Shown: piece after piece, positions 54,564-62,355 of the stretch
How positions within the stretch are numbered: position 1 is the stretch's first letter
Layout of the letters: every line of letters begins with the position of its first letter
Assembly: GCF_001029445.1 (NCBI RefSeq)
Contig: NZ_LDOT01000014.1
Location: 62,001 to 126,000, forward strand
Direction of reading: 5' to 3'
DNA length: 64,000 nt
Origin: Photobacterium aquae
GTDB lineage: Bacteria; Pseudomonadota; Gammaproteobacteria; Enterobacterales; Vibrionaceae
The notes under the pieces: model-generated
Database searches by the model: none
The model's input: the letters and a program-made list of their open reading frames with translations, nothing else
Told to the model about the DNA's origin: nothing
Position numbers and translations under genes: made by a program

Positions 54564-55205
54564 ATGGGGCAACTTTTGGTTGGCGATTATATTTTCAGCA
54601 GCATTGAGCGATTTCAATTAGATTGCCTGCAGCTATGCGAACAGCATTATCCAACGGTTCACAACCGAGGTATGCGTGAAAATCATTTGGGAAAAGCCCT
54701 TAGCCGACGCATTATTGCCACCCTCAATGACAAAGGGATCCCTGCGTTACTCGAACAATGCCAGTCAGATGAGCAATTGCCCCAGCCTATTTTCAGAATC
54801 CATAACAATGAACTAACCATTTGGATTATTGCCCAGCGCCTGCTCAGTGCCAACCTTGCGCGTCGCAAAGCATTTGTTCAAACCATTATCGATACCTGTC
54901 AAAAAATGGATGCCCAGCAACCCAATTATCTGGTTGTGGTCGCTGACCATTGGTTTGACCGAAGCAAAGCCAGTAAAGAAATTCTTGGCTGGTGGTTAGG
55001 TTGCCTGCCGGACAATATCGAGCCATACAACAAAGATGGTGTCCGTCTACTGATGCCAGAACACGGTATCCAGCAACAATTCGAGGCATTAGGCTATCCT
55101 CTGAACGGTAGCTATAAAACATATCATCCACTCAAGAAAGACGGCTGTAGAACGATTCACAAATACATTTTACTCTCGGCCTTCTTTGAGTTTCCTCAGC
55201 AGTGA
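54564..55205 (+). CDS. Hypothetical protein, family not recognised
   Basis: 213 residues, no signal or membrane span. FQLDCLQLCEQHYPTVHNRGM, then RENHLGKALSRRIIATL, LPQPIFRIHNNELTIWIIAQRLLS and GWWLGCLPDNIEPYNKDGVRLLMPE are the more distinctive parts; several Trp, His and Glu residues could be catalytic, but no motif is recognised. The start ATG 54564 has no good ribosome site, so an upstream or downstream start is possible. The gene reads into the MATE gene with only 10 bp between, suggesting co-transcription. Confidence 0.65.
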   Translation: MGQLLVGDYIFSSIERFQLDCLQLCEQHYPTVHNRGMRENHLGKALSRRIIATLNDKGIPALLEQCQSDEQLPQPIFRIHNNELTIWIIAQRLLSANLARRKAFVQTIIDTCQKMDAQQPNYLVVVADHWFDRSKASKEILGWWLGCLPDNIEPYNKDGVRLLMPEHGIQQQFEALGYPLNGSYKTYHPLKKDGCRTIHKYILLSAFFEFPQQ

Positions 55206-55215
55206 TAACGATATC

Positions 55216-56628
55216 ATGAGTTCTCCGCAGCCTTATCCCGATCCAGTATTGGAATCCACCGAACATGAATTTATCGGTCACACAGGGGCTGCCGATACCC
55301 CCAACGAGCAACATGCTGCGCATTTGTCATTGAAAAATGACTCCCTCATCCGCCTGTTCATTCGCTACACCTTACCAACCATTGCCGCCATGCTCATCAC
55401 CGGTATCTATGTTGCCATCGATGGCATGTTCATAGGCCACTATATTGGCGAAGACGGCCTTGCCGGGATCATGCTTGGCTATCCCGTAGGTTCAGTACTG
55501 TACGCCCTAGGGGCGCTCATTGGCATGGGGGCGTCTGCACTTGTCTCAATCAAACTGGGAGAAAATAAAACCCAGCAGGCAAAACGCATTGTCGGCAATG
55601 CCTTTTCGCTCTGCCTAATCATCTCATTGATAACCAGTATACTAGGAATGGCATTTAGCGAATCGATCCTGATATGGCTCGGTGCCAAGGGGAAAATACT
55701 CGAAATGGGTAGAGACTACCTCTTTTGGTATTTTGCATTAGGCACCTTTGCCATTATCTCACTGGCCTTTTCTTCACTCCTCAGAAACGACGGCCAACCT
55801 AACCGCGTCACAGCCATTATGATTTTCGGCGGGATACTCAATATTGTCCTCGACTGGCTTTTTATCGTGGTATTACCTTGGGCACTCACCGGGGCGGCCA
55901 TTGCAACCATGCTCTCGCAACTCGTCACCGCCCTACTGTGCCTACAACATTTTTTCTCGGCAAAAACCGAATTGCGCATAACTCGGCAAAGTATGGCATT
56001 GCATTGGGATACTGTTTGTCAAATATGCAAACTCGGCTTTTCCAGCCTGCTGATGTATCTCTACCTTTCTGTTGTTCTGACGTTGCACAACAAGGCGTTC
56101 CTGTGGGTCGGCAACGCCATCCACGTTGCAGCCTACAGCATAGTGAGCTACACCGAGGCTTTCTTCTACCTGATCTTTGAAGGTATCGCTTTGGGTATTC
56201 AGCCCATTACCAGTTACAACACCGGAGCTGGTGAATATCACCGAGTGCGACAAACCCGAAATTTAGCCTTTGCGGTAACCTTGCTCATCGCTCTTTTGGG
56301 GGTCAGCATGATTTACAGTTTCCCAGAGTGGATGGTCTATCTTTTTGCCGGGCACAACCCGTCACTAGAGCCGGTCACGGTACAAGGAGCCCAGTTATAT
56401 TTCTGGGGACTGCCAATGGAAGGGTTACTGCTTGTCGGGGCGACCTATTTCCAATCAGTCAATCGAGGCAAAGAGGCTGCGATGCTCTCTGGCGGCAAAC
56501 TCGTGCTTATCACCCTGTTTATCTTCTCCTTGGCACATTTTTTTGGTATCCAAGGGGTTTGGCTGGCGCTACCTATATGCAGCAGTGCCCTAACCTTATG
56601 GATGTTTCATCGCCTGCGCAAAAAGTGA
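55216..56628 (+). CDS. MATE-family efflux transporter
   Basis: 470 residues from ATG 55216; the frame also runs from a TTG at 55186 that overlaps the upstream gene. Twelve membrane helices in two homologous halves are seen: the first half begins RYTLPTIAAMLITGIYVAIDGMFIGHYIG, with the conserved P and D of MATE carriers, and the second near KLGFSSLLMYLYLSVVLTLHNKAF. FEGIALGIQPITSYNTGAGEYHR is the usual loop before TM8. About 35 hydrophilic residues precede TM1. It would export cationic drugs or metabolites using a Na+ or H+ gradient; the substrate is unknown. Confidence 0.93.
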   Translation: MSSPQPYPDPVLESTEHEFIGHTGAADTPNEQHAAHLSLKNDSLIRLFIRYTLPTIAAMLITGIYVAIDGMFIGHYIGEDGLAGIMLGYPVGSVLYALGALIGMGASALVSIKLGENKTQQAKRIVGNAFSLCLIISLITSILGMAFSESILIWLGAKGKILEMGRDYLFWYFALGTFAIISLAFSSLLRNDGQPNRVTAIMIFGGILNIVLDWLFIVVLPWALTGAAIATMLSQLVTALLCLQHFFSAKTELRITRQSMALHWDTVCQICKLGFSSLLMYLYLSVVLTLHNKAFLWVGNAIHVAAYSIVSYTEAFFYLIFEGIALGIQPITSYNTGAGEYHRVRQTRNLAFAVTLLIALLGVSMIYSFPEWMVYLFAGHNPSLEPVTVQGAQLYFWGLPMEGLLLVGATYFQSVNRGKEAAMLSGGKLVLITLFIFSLAHFFGIQGVWLALPICSSALTLWMFHRLRKK

Positions 56629-56728
56629 CGGGGATAACGTAATGATCAAAAAATGCGGCCATTACAAACATTACGTCATGATTCTGGATAGCAAAATTAT
56701 AATGTAACGCCCTAAAAGCAAACCTTTG

Positions 56729-56744
56729 CGTGATTTTTATCACA
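56729..56744 (+). promoter_or_regulatory. CRP-like site upstream of the exported amidohydrolase
   Basis: CGTGATTTTTATCACA fits TGTGA-N6-TCACA with a single mismatch, flanked by A/T. It lies about 90 bp before ATG 56832, a position suited to class I or class II activation. Confidence 0.6.
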
Positions 56745-56831
56745 TAACTAAACCCAAGTTTACAATACTAATTTTCAATACAAACGCATCAGGTATTATC
56801 CGCTCAGTTTCTACAAAGAGCGGTGATATTC

Positions 56832-58238
56832 ATGTTCAAAAAAACCTTGCTTGCTGTGTCTATGACGGCAGCTTGCCTAGCAAGTGCTTCCTCCCTGGCG
56901 GCTGAAAAAGTTGACCTTCTGATCAAAAATGCCACGGTTCTTACAATGGACCAAGACAAGACCGTATACGACAATGGTCTAGTGGCAGTTAGGGACAATA
57001 AAATCTTCGCAGTCACCGATGGTTCTGATCTGGCCGAATACAAGGCTAAACAAACCATCGATGCTGATGGCGATATCGTCATGCCAGGTTTGATCAACAC
57101 CCATACCCATGTCTCTATGACTGTATTCCGCTCAATGGCTGATGATGTGCCCGATCGCCTGCATCGCTACATCTTCCCGCTAGAAAAGAAACTGGTATCT
57201 CGTGATATGGTGCGTATCGGCGCACAACTTGGTAACGTTGAGATGGTCAAAGGCGGGGTAACGACCTACGCCGATATGTACTACTTCGAAGATGAAGTCG
57301 CTAAAACGGTTGATCAAATTGGGATGCGTGCCGTACTGGGTGAAACCGTCATCAAATTCCCGGTTGCCGATGCTGCCAATGCCGAAGAAGGTATTATGTA
57401 TGCCGTCAACTTCATTGAAGAATACAAAAACCATCCTCGTATCACCCCGGCATTTGCCCCGCACGCCCCCTACACCAACACCACTGAAACACTGCAGACC
57501 ATCACCAAGCTATCACTGCAATACGATGTGCCGGTAATGATTCACCTAGCAGAATCCAAGCGTGAAAACCAAGTGATCGCAGAGCGCAGTGGTGGCAAGA
57601 GCCCTGTCGAATATATGGCGCAGATCGGCGCTCTGACACCGAACCTTGTCGGTGCACACGTTATCAACGTCAGTGACAGCGATATCGAGCTGTTGAAAAA
57701 ACATGATGTCGGTATCGCACACAATATGAGTGCCAATATCAAATCAGCCAAAGGGGTATCACCAGCACTAAAGATGTTTGATGATGGCTTACGTATCGGC
57801 TTGGGTACCGACGGGCCGATGTCAGGCAACACCATTTCAACCATTGATGAATTCAATCAGGTTGCAAAGGTTCACAAACTGGTCAACAAAGACCGAGCGG
57901 CAATGCCACCGATTAAAGTCATCGAAATGGCAACCATGGGTGCGGCACGTGCGCTACATATGGAAGACAAAATCGGCTCACTAGAAACCGGTAAACTGGC
58001 TGATATCATCGTCGTAGATACCAAAGCGCCTAACATGGTTCCGGTCTACAACCCATATTCGGCACTTGTGTATTCAGCCTATGCGGCCAACGTGAAACAT
58101 ACGATTGTTGACGGCAAAGTGCTGATGCAAGACCGTAACATGCTAACTGTAGACGAAACGGCCATTCGCAACGAGGCTCTTAAATTTGCCGATACTGTAC
58201 GAAAAACAGTCGTAGAAAGCGGTGAAATTGTTCAATAA
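56832..58238 (+). CDS. Exported amidohydrolase of the TRZ/ATZ (deaminase) type
   Basis: 468 residues from ATG 56832; GTG 56823 is also possible. FKKTLLAVSMTAACLASASSLA is a Sec signal, so the enzyme is periplasmic, which is unusual since most relatives are cytoplasmic. The metal site is complete: VMPGLINTHTHVSMT (HxH), APHAPYTN, MIHLAESKRE and GLGTDGPMSGNT (final Asp). The family includes S-adenosylhomocysteine/5'-methylthioadenosine deaminases, guanine deaminase and chlorohydrolases; a nucleobase or nucleoside deaminase scavenging outside the membrane is a reasonable guess. The CRP-like site upstream fits nutrient scavenging. Single gene with its own terminator. Confidence 0.9.
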   Translation: MFKKTLLAVSMTAACLASASSLAAEKVDLLIKNATVLTMDQDKTVYDNGLVAVRDNKIFAVTDGSDLAEYKAKQTIDADGDIVMPGLINTHTHVSMTVFRSMADDVPDRLHRYIFPLEKKLVSRDMVRIGAQLGNVEMVKGGVTTYADMYYFEDEVAKTVDQIGMRAVLGETVIKFPVADAANAEEGIMYAVNFIEEYKNHPRITPAFAPHAPYTNTTETLQTITKLSLQYDVPVMIHLAESKRENQVIAERSGGKSPVEYMAQIGALTPNLVGAHVINVSDSDIELLKKHDVGIAHNMSANIKSAKGVSPALKMFDDGLRIGLGTDGPMSGNTISTIDEFNQVAKVHKLVNKDRAAMPPIKVIEMATMGAARALHMEDKIGSLETGKLADIIVVDTKAPNMVPVYNPYSALVYSAYAANVKHTIVDGKVLMQDRNMLTVDETAIRNEALKFADTVRKTVVESGEIVQ

Positions 58239-58261
58239 CTACTGCTAAACCATGCTCAAAA

Positions 58262-58290
58262 ACAGCAGCCTATTTGGCTGCTGTTTTTTA
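58262..58290 (+). terminator. Rho-independent terminator after the amidohydrolase gene
   Basis: Stem ACAGCAGCC/GGCTGCTGT with loop TATTT, then six T. Confidence 0.93.
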
Positions 58291-58312
58291 TTGGCATACA
58301 AAAGACATGGTT

Positions 58313-58340
58313 GATAACGATATTGATTCTCATTATTATC
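58313..58340 (+). promoter_or_regulatory. Fur box upstream of sodA
   Basis: GATAACGATATTGATTCTC at 58313-58331 matches the 19-bp Fur consensus at about 14-15 positions, and CATTATTATC extends it to the right. It lies 37 bp from the sodA start. Fur repression of Mn-SOD genes is well known in E. coli. Confidence 0.65.
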
Positions 58341-58376
58341 CTGATGATTGGAATATACAAAATCAGGAGAATATCT

Positions 58377-58991
58377 ATGTCATTTTCATTTCCAGCCCTC
58401 CCCTATGCCTACGACGCCCTCGAGCCCTACATTGATGCGAAAACAATGGAAATCCATTACGACCGTCATCATCGAACCTATTTTAATAAATTCTCTGAAG
58501 CCATCGAAAACAGTGACTACGCAAATGAAAGCTTAGAAGCACTGTTTGCCAACGTATCAAAATTACCTACTGCAATTCGCAACCACGGCGGTGGCTTCTA
58601 CAATCACAACCTTTACTGGGCATGCATGTCACCCAATGGCAGTCCATTCCCGGGAGGGCTTCTGGCAGAATCCATCCACTGCCACTTCGGCAGCTTTGAG
58701 GACTTCAAACACCAGTTCAGCGAAGCCGCTGCCAACCATTTTGGATCAGGGTTCATCTGGCTAATCGTTACTGAAGGCCGGCTTGAAATAACGACCACCA
58801 GTAACCAAGACAACCCGCTCATGGACGTTGCCGACAAACAAGGTATCCCCATTCTAGCTCTCGATGTCTGGGAACATGCCTATTACATCAACTACCAAAA
58901 CAAACGCCCAGACTACATTGCGGCATGGTGGAATGTGGTGGATTGGCAGCAAGTCGAACAACACTATATCGACAGCCTTCATACCCAATGA
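58377..58991 (+). CDS. sodA: Superoxide dismutase, Mn type
   Basis: 204 residues from ATG 58377, six bases after AGGAG. FPALPYAYDALEPYIDAKTMEIHYDRHH holds the first metal His (27) and His31; HGGGFYNHNLYW, then ALDVWEHAYY supply the other His and Asp ligands. Gly in the GGGFYNH segment and Gln in SNQDNPLMD follow E. coli SodA (Gln146) rather than FeSOD, so a Mn-type enzyme is inferred, though cambialistic use of Fe cannot be excluded. It is cytoplasmic and converts superoxide to peroxide. The Fur box upstream fits induction at low iron. The DUF2753 gene follows by 19 bp. Confidence 0.95.
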   Translation: MSFSFPALPYAYDALEPYIDAKTMEIHYDRHHRTYFNKFSEAIENSDYANESLEALFANVSKLPTAIRNHGGGFYNHNLYWACMSPNGSPFPGGLLAESIHCHFGSFEDFKHQFSEAAANHFGSGFIWLIVTEGRLEITTTSNQDNPLMDVADKQGIPILALDVWEHAYYINYQNKRPDYIAAWWNVVDWQQVEQHYIDSLHTQ

Positions 58992-59010
58992 TTACGGAGA
59001 AGAAAACGCG

Positions 59011-59454
59011 ATGAACACATCACGGTGGGAGCAACATACTTTGCTGGCTGATAATGCCGTTAAAAGTAACGACTTTCTAATGGCGGTTGTGCATTACCAA
59101 CTGGCTCTAGCTGAATCTCAGCAGCTTGAACCACTAAGTTTCCAAACAGAAGAGCTGGAAGATTTACTCACTATAAAAGTCATGTCATGCCACAATCTAG
59201 CGAATTTTTGGCAACAACAAGGCGATGTCGAATACGAACTCAAATACCTACAATTGGCATCTGAGCAAATTATGACACTGATCCCCCAATGCCCTAGAGC
59301 ACATTGCGAGAGTTTCATGTCATCACTGGGCTGTTGCAAGTCAGCATTGATCGCTTTTTTAAAACGGCACCCAAACCCGATAGTGGCCAAACAGGTTGAA
59401 AATATGAGTCTCACTAATCAATGCGAGCTCATTGCCAAATTTAAATTGCATTGA
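59011..59454 (+). CDS. DUF2753-family protein downstream of sodA
   Basis: 147 residues from ATG 59011, 10 bases after ACGGAGA. RWEQHTLLADNAVKSNDFLMAVVHYQLALAES and the following helices form tetratricopeptide-like hairpins, with CHNLANFWQQQGDVEYELKYLQLA a second TPR-like unit, and five cysteines in the C-terminal half. As far as I recall, DUF2753 is a vibrio family coded next to the Mn-SOD. The proximity suggests it is co-expressed under Fur; its function is unknown. Confidence 0.8.
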   Translation: MNTSRWEQHTLLADNAVKSNDFLMAVVHYQLALAESQQLEPLSFQTEELEDLLTIKVMSCHNLANFWQQQGDVEYELKYLQLASEQIMTLIPQCPRAHCESFMSSLGCCKSALIAFLKRHPNPIVAKQVENMSLTNQCELIAKFKLH

Positions 59455-59476
59455 ACGTGGTACGCAGATGTAGAGG

Positions 59477-59525
59477 AAAAAAGTCCTATACAATGAATGC
59501 TCTTAAGCCGCCATTGAATAGGACT
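59477..59525 (-). terminator. arfA hairpin: terminator stem that encloses the arfA stop codon
   Basis: On the minus strand AGTCCTAT-T-CAATG pairs with CATTG-T-ATAGGACT (59525-59512 with 59495-59482; one T:T mismatch), followed by TTTTTT. The upstream arm is the last coding part of arfA and the stop codon (59505-59503) is in the loop. It is both an intrinsic terminator and a potential RNase III substrate. Confidence 0.85.
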
Positions 59526-59736
59526 CTCGTCCTTTATGTTTGTCTTTTCTTACAAAACTCCCCTTACCTTTTTTAGATTTTACAACTCGCGTTCTAAAGA
59601 GCGAACTGGTTACAACTGCTTTCAAAGCATTGTCTCTCACTGTACCGCGGCCCGTTTCTGTCTCTATCACCGGAGTTGATGACAACACCTTTCCGTCATC
59701 ATCTATTTGCGCATATTGCTTACGTTTCTTAGCCAT
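59503..59736 (-). CDS. arfA: Alternative ribosome-rescue factor ArfA
   Basis: 77 residues from ATG 59736, seven bases after AAAGG; in-frame starts further up overlap the preceding gene. Residues 31-70 match ArfA: GTVRDNALKAVV, SLFRTRVVKSKKGKGSF and VRKDKHKG line up with the KDNAIEALL, PLFRQRV, KKGKGSY and RKGKH parts of E. coli ArfA. About 25 extra residues (MAKKRKQYAQIDDDGK...) precede this core. ArfA recruits release factor 2 to ribosomes stalled on non-stop mRNA when trans-translation fails. In other proteobacteria arfA mRNA is itself cut or ended inside the coding region so that tmRNA keeps the protein low; the 3' hairpin here (59477-59525) fits that scheme. It lies 25 bp after an exported serine hydrolase gene. 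Confidence 0.88.
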   Translation of the reverse strand: MAKKRKQYAQIDDDGKVLSSTPVIETETGRGTVRDNALKAVVTSSLFRTRVVKSKKGKGSFVRKDKHKGRESYSMAA

Positions 59737-59761
59737 ATAATCCAACCTTTTTGATTTATAT

Positions 59762-60883
59762 TTAACCATCTCGCCCATAATGCTGACGATAAAGGTCTAG
59801 AAAGTAAAGAACAAATTCACGAGCAAATTTTGTTTCACAATTAGCTAGCAATACGATACCGGTCTTTGTATAACGATTAAATACCATTTCGGTACGAAAC
59901 CCTCGCACCCAACCACCGTGATGAACAAACCCTGGCTGATTGGCATATTCAAAAGTTCGCCAGCCTAATGCATAGTACACATTGCTCAACTTAGCGCGAT
60001 AACGATACTGATTAGCCCTTATATGAGGCTTATGCATAATCTCAAGCAAATCGGGCCGCAGTACACTCGGGTAATAACCAAACTGGGCGAGCATCCACTT
60101 TGCTAGATCTTGCGCACTCGCATTGACACCCGCGGCGGCGGGGACACGGTAATAATAAGGAGCCGGTTTCACTGCAGCACAACCATCTTTAACCCTGACA
60201 TGTGGCGAGGCCCGATTCTCCGCCTCCTTATACCCCTCGATGCCAAAAGAGGCCTGATCCATTTTCAACGGAACAAAAATATGCTCTTTGACGAACGTGG
60301 GATAATCTTTACCCGATGCCAGAGCCAACATATCAGCAGAAAAATTGTAAACAATGTTCTGGTAACCATAACACTGGCCCGGCGAACAGACGAAATTGAC
60401 CCTATCAAGCATTGCCAGTATCCGGCTGTAGCTGACATTGTCCTCCAGCAAATCAGAATATGCCTGAGGAACTAAACCTGTTGTATGCGACAAGACATGC
60501 CGAAGAGTAACATCCTTCCCTAACTCTGGCTCGCTAAACACAATATCATCCAGATAAGGGACAACATGGGTATCCCATTCAATCAACTTGTCGTTGACCA
60601 AAATCGACACCGCCCCAGAAGCAAATGTCTTCGATATCGAAGCCAATGGAAAAACCGTCGCCGAGTTGACCCTCTCCTTCCCCCCCCGCTTCCGGACACC
60701 ATAACCACGTAGCAACCGAATCTCGCCATTAATGACAACAGCCAAGGATGCACCGGGTAACCCGAGCTTTACGGCTTGTTTTACATATTGATCTAGCTCT
60801 ATAGCAATGTCATCGTTAGGCGCGGCTACAGCTGCTGACACACAGAGCAATATAGCCATACAACCGACAAGCCAGCCCCTCAT
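59762..60883 (-). CDS. Exported serine hydrolase, class C beta-lactamase/PBP4* family
   Basis: 373 residues from ATG 60883; GTG four codons upstream is possible. WLVGCMAILLCVSAAVAAP is a Sec signal. Motifs of the beta-lactamase/transpeptidase-like family: FPLASISKTFAS with SxxK (SISK), YGYQNIVYN in the place of the YxN motif, and FVHHGGWVRGF with the HxG of esterase/peptidase members instead of KTG. It is therefore more likely an esterase or D-aminopeptidase acting in the periplasm than a true beta-lactamase. Its leader forms a hairpin with the ribosome site (60896-60957). arfA follows on the same strand 25 bp downstream. Confidence 0.88.
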   Translation of the reverse strand: MRGWLVGCMAILLCVSAAVAAPNDDIAIELDQYVKQAVKLGLPGASLAVVINGEIRLLRGYGVRKRGGKERVNSATVFPLASISKTFASGAVSILVNDKLIEWDTHVVPYLDDIVFSEPELGKDVTLRHVLSHTTGLVPQAYSDLLEDNVSYSRILAMLDRVNFVCSPGQCYGYQNIVYNFSADMLALASGKDYPTFVKEHIFVPLKMDQASFGIEGYKEAENRASPHVRVKDGCAAVKPAPYYYRVPAAAGVNASAQDLAKWMLAQFGYYPSVLRPDLLEIMHKPHIRANQYRYRAKLSNVYYALGWRTFEYANQPGFVHHGGWVRGFRTEMVFNRYTKTGIVLLANCETKFAREFVLYFLDLYRQHYGRDG

Positions 60884-60895
60884 GTTGACTACCAC

Positions 60896-60957
60896 CTCAC
60901 TAAGTGCAACAGGATAAGCCTAGCTCTTTCCGCTTGGAGCTTTGGCTCTTTAGTGAG
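60896..60957 (-). repeat. Leader hairpin covering the ribosome site of the serine hydrolase gene
   Basis: On the minus strand CTCACTAA (60957-60950) pairs with TTAGTGAG (60903-60896), enclosing a second stem AGCTC/GAGCT (60941-60937 with 60926-60922). The last arm includes the GAG of the GAGGTGG ribosome site, about 10 bp before ATG 60883. Confidence 0.55.
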
Positions 60958-61405
60958 ACGATCCCCCTAACAACCTCGCTGTAGACTCAATATCTTAGCG
61001 TTATGAATTACATCTATTTCATCACGATATTATGCTGGCATTTATACTGAGAATTTTTTGCATCCTTCAATAAAATACTATTTTTTAGCTTTTGAACATT
61101 GAGCTAATTAATAGTACATATGTACGCTGAATTGCTATTGAGAAATATTCCAGAGCACAACTGTAAGCTAAAACTATTAATCATCGACAATTTCTACTCC
61201 TAAAAAGAACCCTTCAACAATCAGAGCTAGATTTTTTGCACTAATCCAGCAACAACACTAACCAACTGATATAAAAAGACAATCACTCATCTGACCACTA
61301 TCACAACGAGATCTGGAACACATTTTGTCTTTTCAATTTAAAATTAAACGTTACAATATATCGCCTTGATATCGCTTACAGCGTTTTTTTAAGAAGGTCA
61401 CCAGC
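60958..61405. other. AT-rich divergent region, no gene seen
   Basis: About 450 bp between the serine hydrolase and MaoC genes. It should hold both promoters. No RNA gene or repeat was recognised. Confidence 0.45.
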
Positions 61406-62173
61406 ATGAAAGTTGTCGATTTTATTAAGCAAAGACGTGAAGAATTTTCCCGGCATTCCTTTGACTTAAAGGAGCTACTATCTCCTTCTTTACGTGAACA
61501 CTGGCTTGATTTTGTTACAAAAACAAACAAATCAAAAATCGTACAGCTTGCTGGCAGTCACGCTACTGCATCCAATGATGACGCTGTTGTGCAGACCTCC
61601 GAAACAACCAGCCATTTAGCGGCTATAAATAAAGAAAAACAAGTGAATACTGCAGAAATTCAAAATACACCAGTACAGACTCCGGCTGCAGTCGCTGCCA
61701 TGAAGCCAGAAGCTGAAGTACTCTACCAAGAACTCACCGACACGCTGGGCCAAATCATTCACACCGGCGATTGGCTGCTTGTCGATCAAGGGCGCATCAA
61801 TCAGTTTGCTGATGTCACAGAAGACCACCAATGGATCCATACTGATCCAAATAGAGCCGCTGAAGAGTCCCCGTTTAAAACGACAGTAGCACACGGTTTT
61901 TTGACCCTATCACTGCTATCTGTACTTACTGACAGTGTTGACCCATCAAAGCAAAAATTCCCGACAGCTAAAATGACCGTGAATATGGGGTTTAACAAAA
62001 TTCGTTTCCCATACCCTGTTAAATCAGGAAATCGTATTCGCGCGACTACCAGTATTCTAGCGGTAACCCCTGTTAAACGTGGTCTAGAAATTGTTCAAGA
62101 ACTTAGGGTTGAAATCGAAGGCGTACGCCGCCCAGGCTGTGTAGCAGAATCGGTTATTCAATTACACTTCTAA
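61406..62173 (+). CDS. MaoC-type (R)-enoyl-CoA hydratase with long N-terminal extension
   Basis: 255 residues from ATG 61406, behind AAGAAGG. The last 145 residues are a MaoC hotdog domain with the catalytic hydratase-2 motif FADVTEDHQWIHTD (Asp and His) and GFLTLSLLS. Residues 1-105 are an extension: a helical start (MKVVDFIKQRREEFSRHSFDLKEL, SLREHWLDFV) and a low-complexity linker rich in Ser, Thr, Gln and Ala. The extension could be a phasin-like or dimerising element, which is a guess. MaoC/PhaJ enzymes hydrate trans-2-enoyl-CoA to (R)-3-hydroxyacyl-CoA, often linking beta-oxidation to PHA synthesis; no pha gene lies in the window. Confidence 0.88.
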   Translation: MKVVDFIKQRREEFSRHSFDLKELLSPSLREHWLDFVTKTNKSKIVQLAGSHATASNDDAVVQTSETTSHLAAINKEKQVNTAEIQNTPVQTPAAVAAMKPEAEVLYQELTDTLGQIIHTGDWLLVDQGRINQFADVTEDHQWIHTDPNRAAEESPFKTTVAHGFLTLSLLSVLTDSVDPSKQKFPTAKMTVNMGFNKIRFPYPVKSGNRIRATTSILAVTPVKRGLEIVQELRVEIEGVRRPGCVAESVIQLHF

Positions 62174-62188
62174 TCCGCCGTGATATCA

Positions 62189-62214
62189 TTGGCCGCTCTC
62201 TAAAGAGTGGCCAA
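62189..62214 (+). terminator. Hairpin terminator after the MaoC gene
   Basis: TTGGCCGCTCT and AGAGTGGCCAA pair along 11 bp (one G:T) around CTAA, 15 bp after the stop. The T tract is weak. Confidence 0.55.
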
Positions 62215-62355
62215 TCACTACCATGACGCTGTAGTTCACATTTCCCATCATACTGCCCCACCAAATTACATATTTACTGAAACTGCCTCGTATTTTACAG
62301 GCGAAAAAAATAATACTATTTTGCACCTTCGAAGATAAGTCCTAGTTTTTAGGCC

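Noticed and set aside
56638..56675. 7-bp inverted repeat CGTAATG/CATTACG after the MATE gene
   Set aside because: Too short and without a T tract; expected by chance in a region of this size.
59762..60883. Calling the serine hydrolase a beta-lactamase (ampC) because nagZ is in the window
   Set aside because: The protein lacks the KTG box (it has HGG) and is 50 kb from nagZ; an esterase/peptidase role is more likely.
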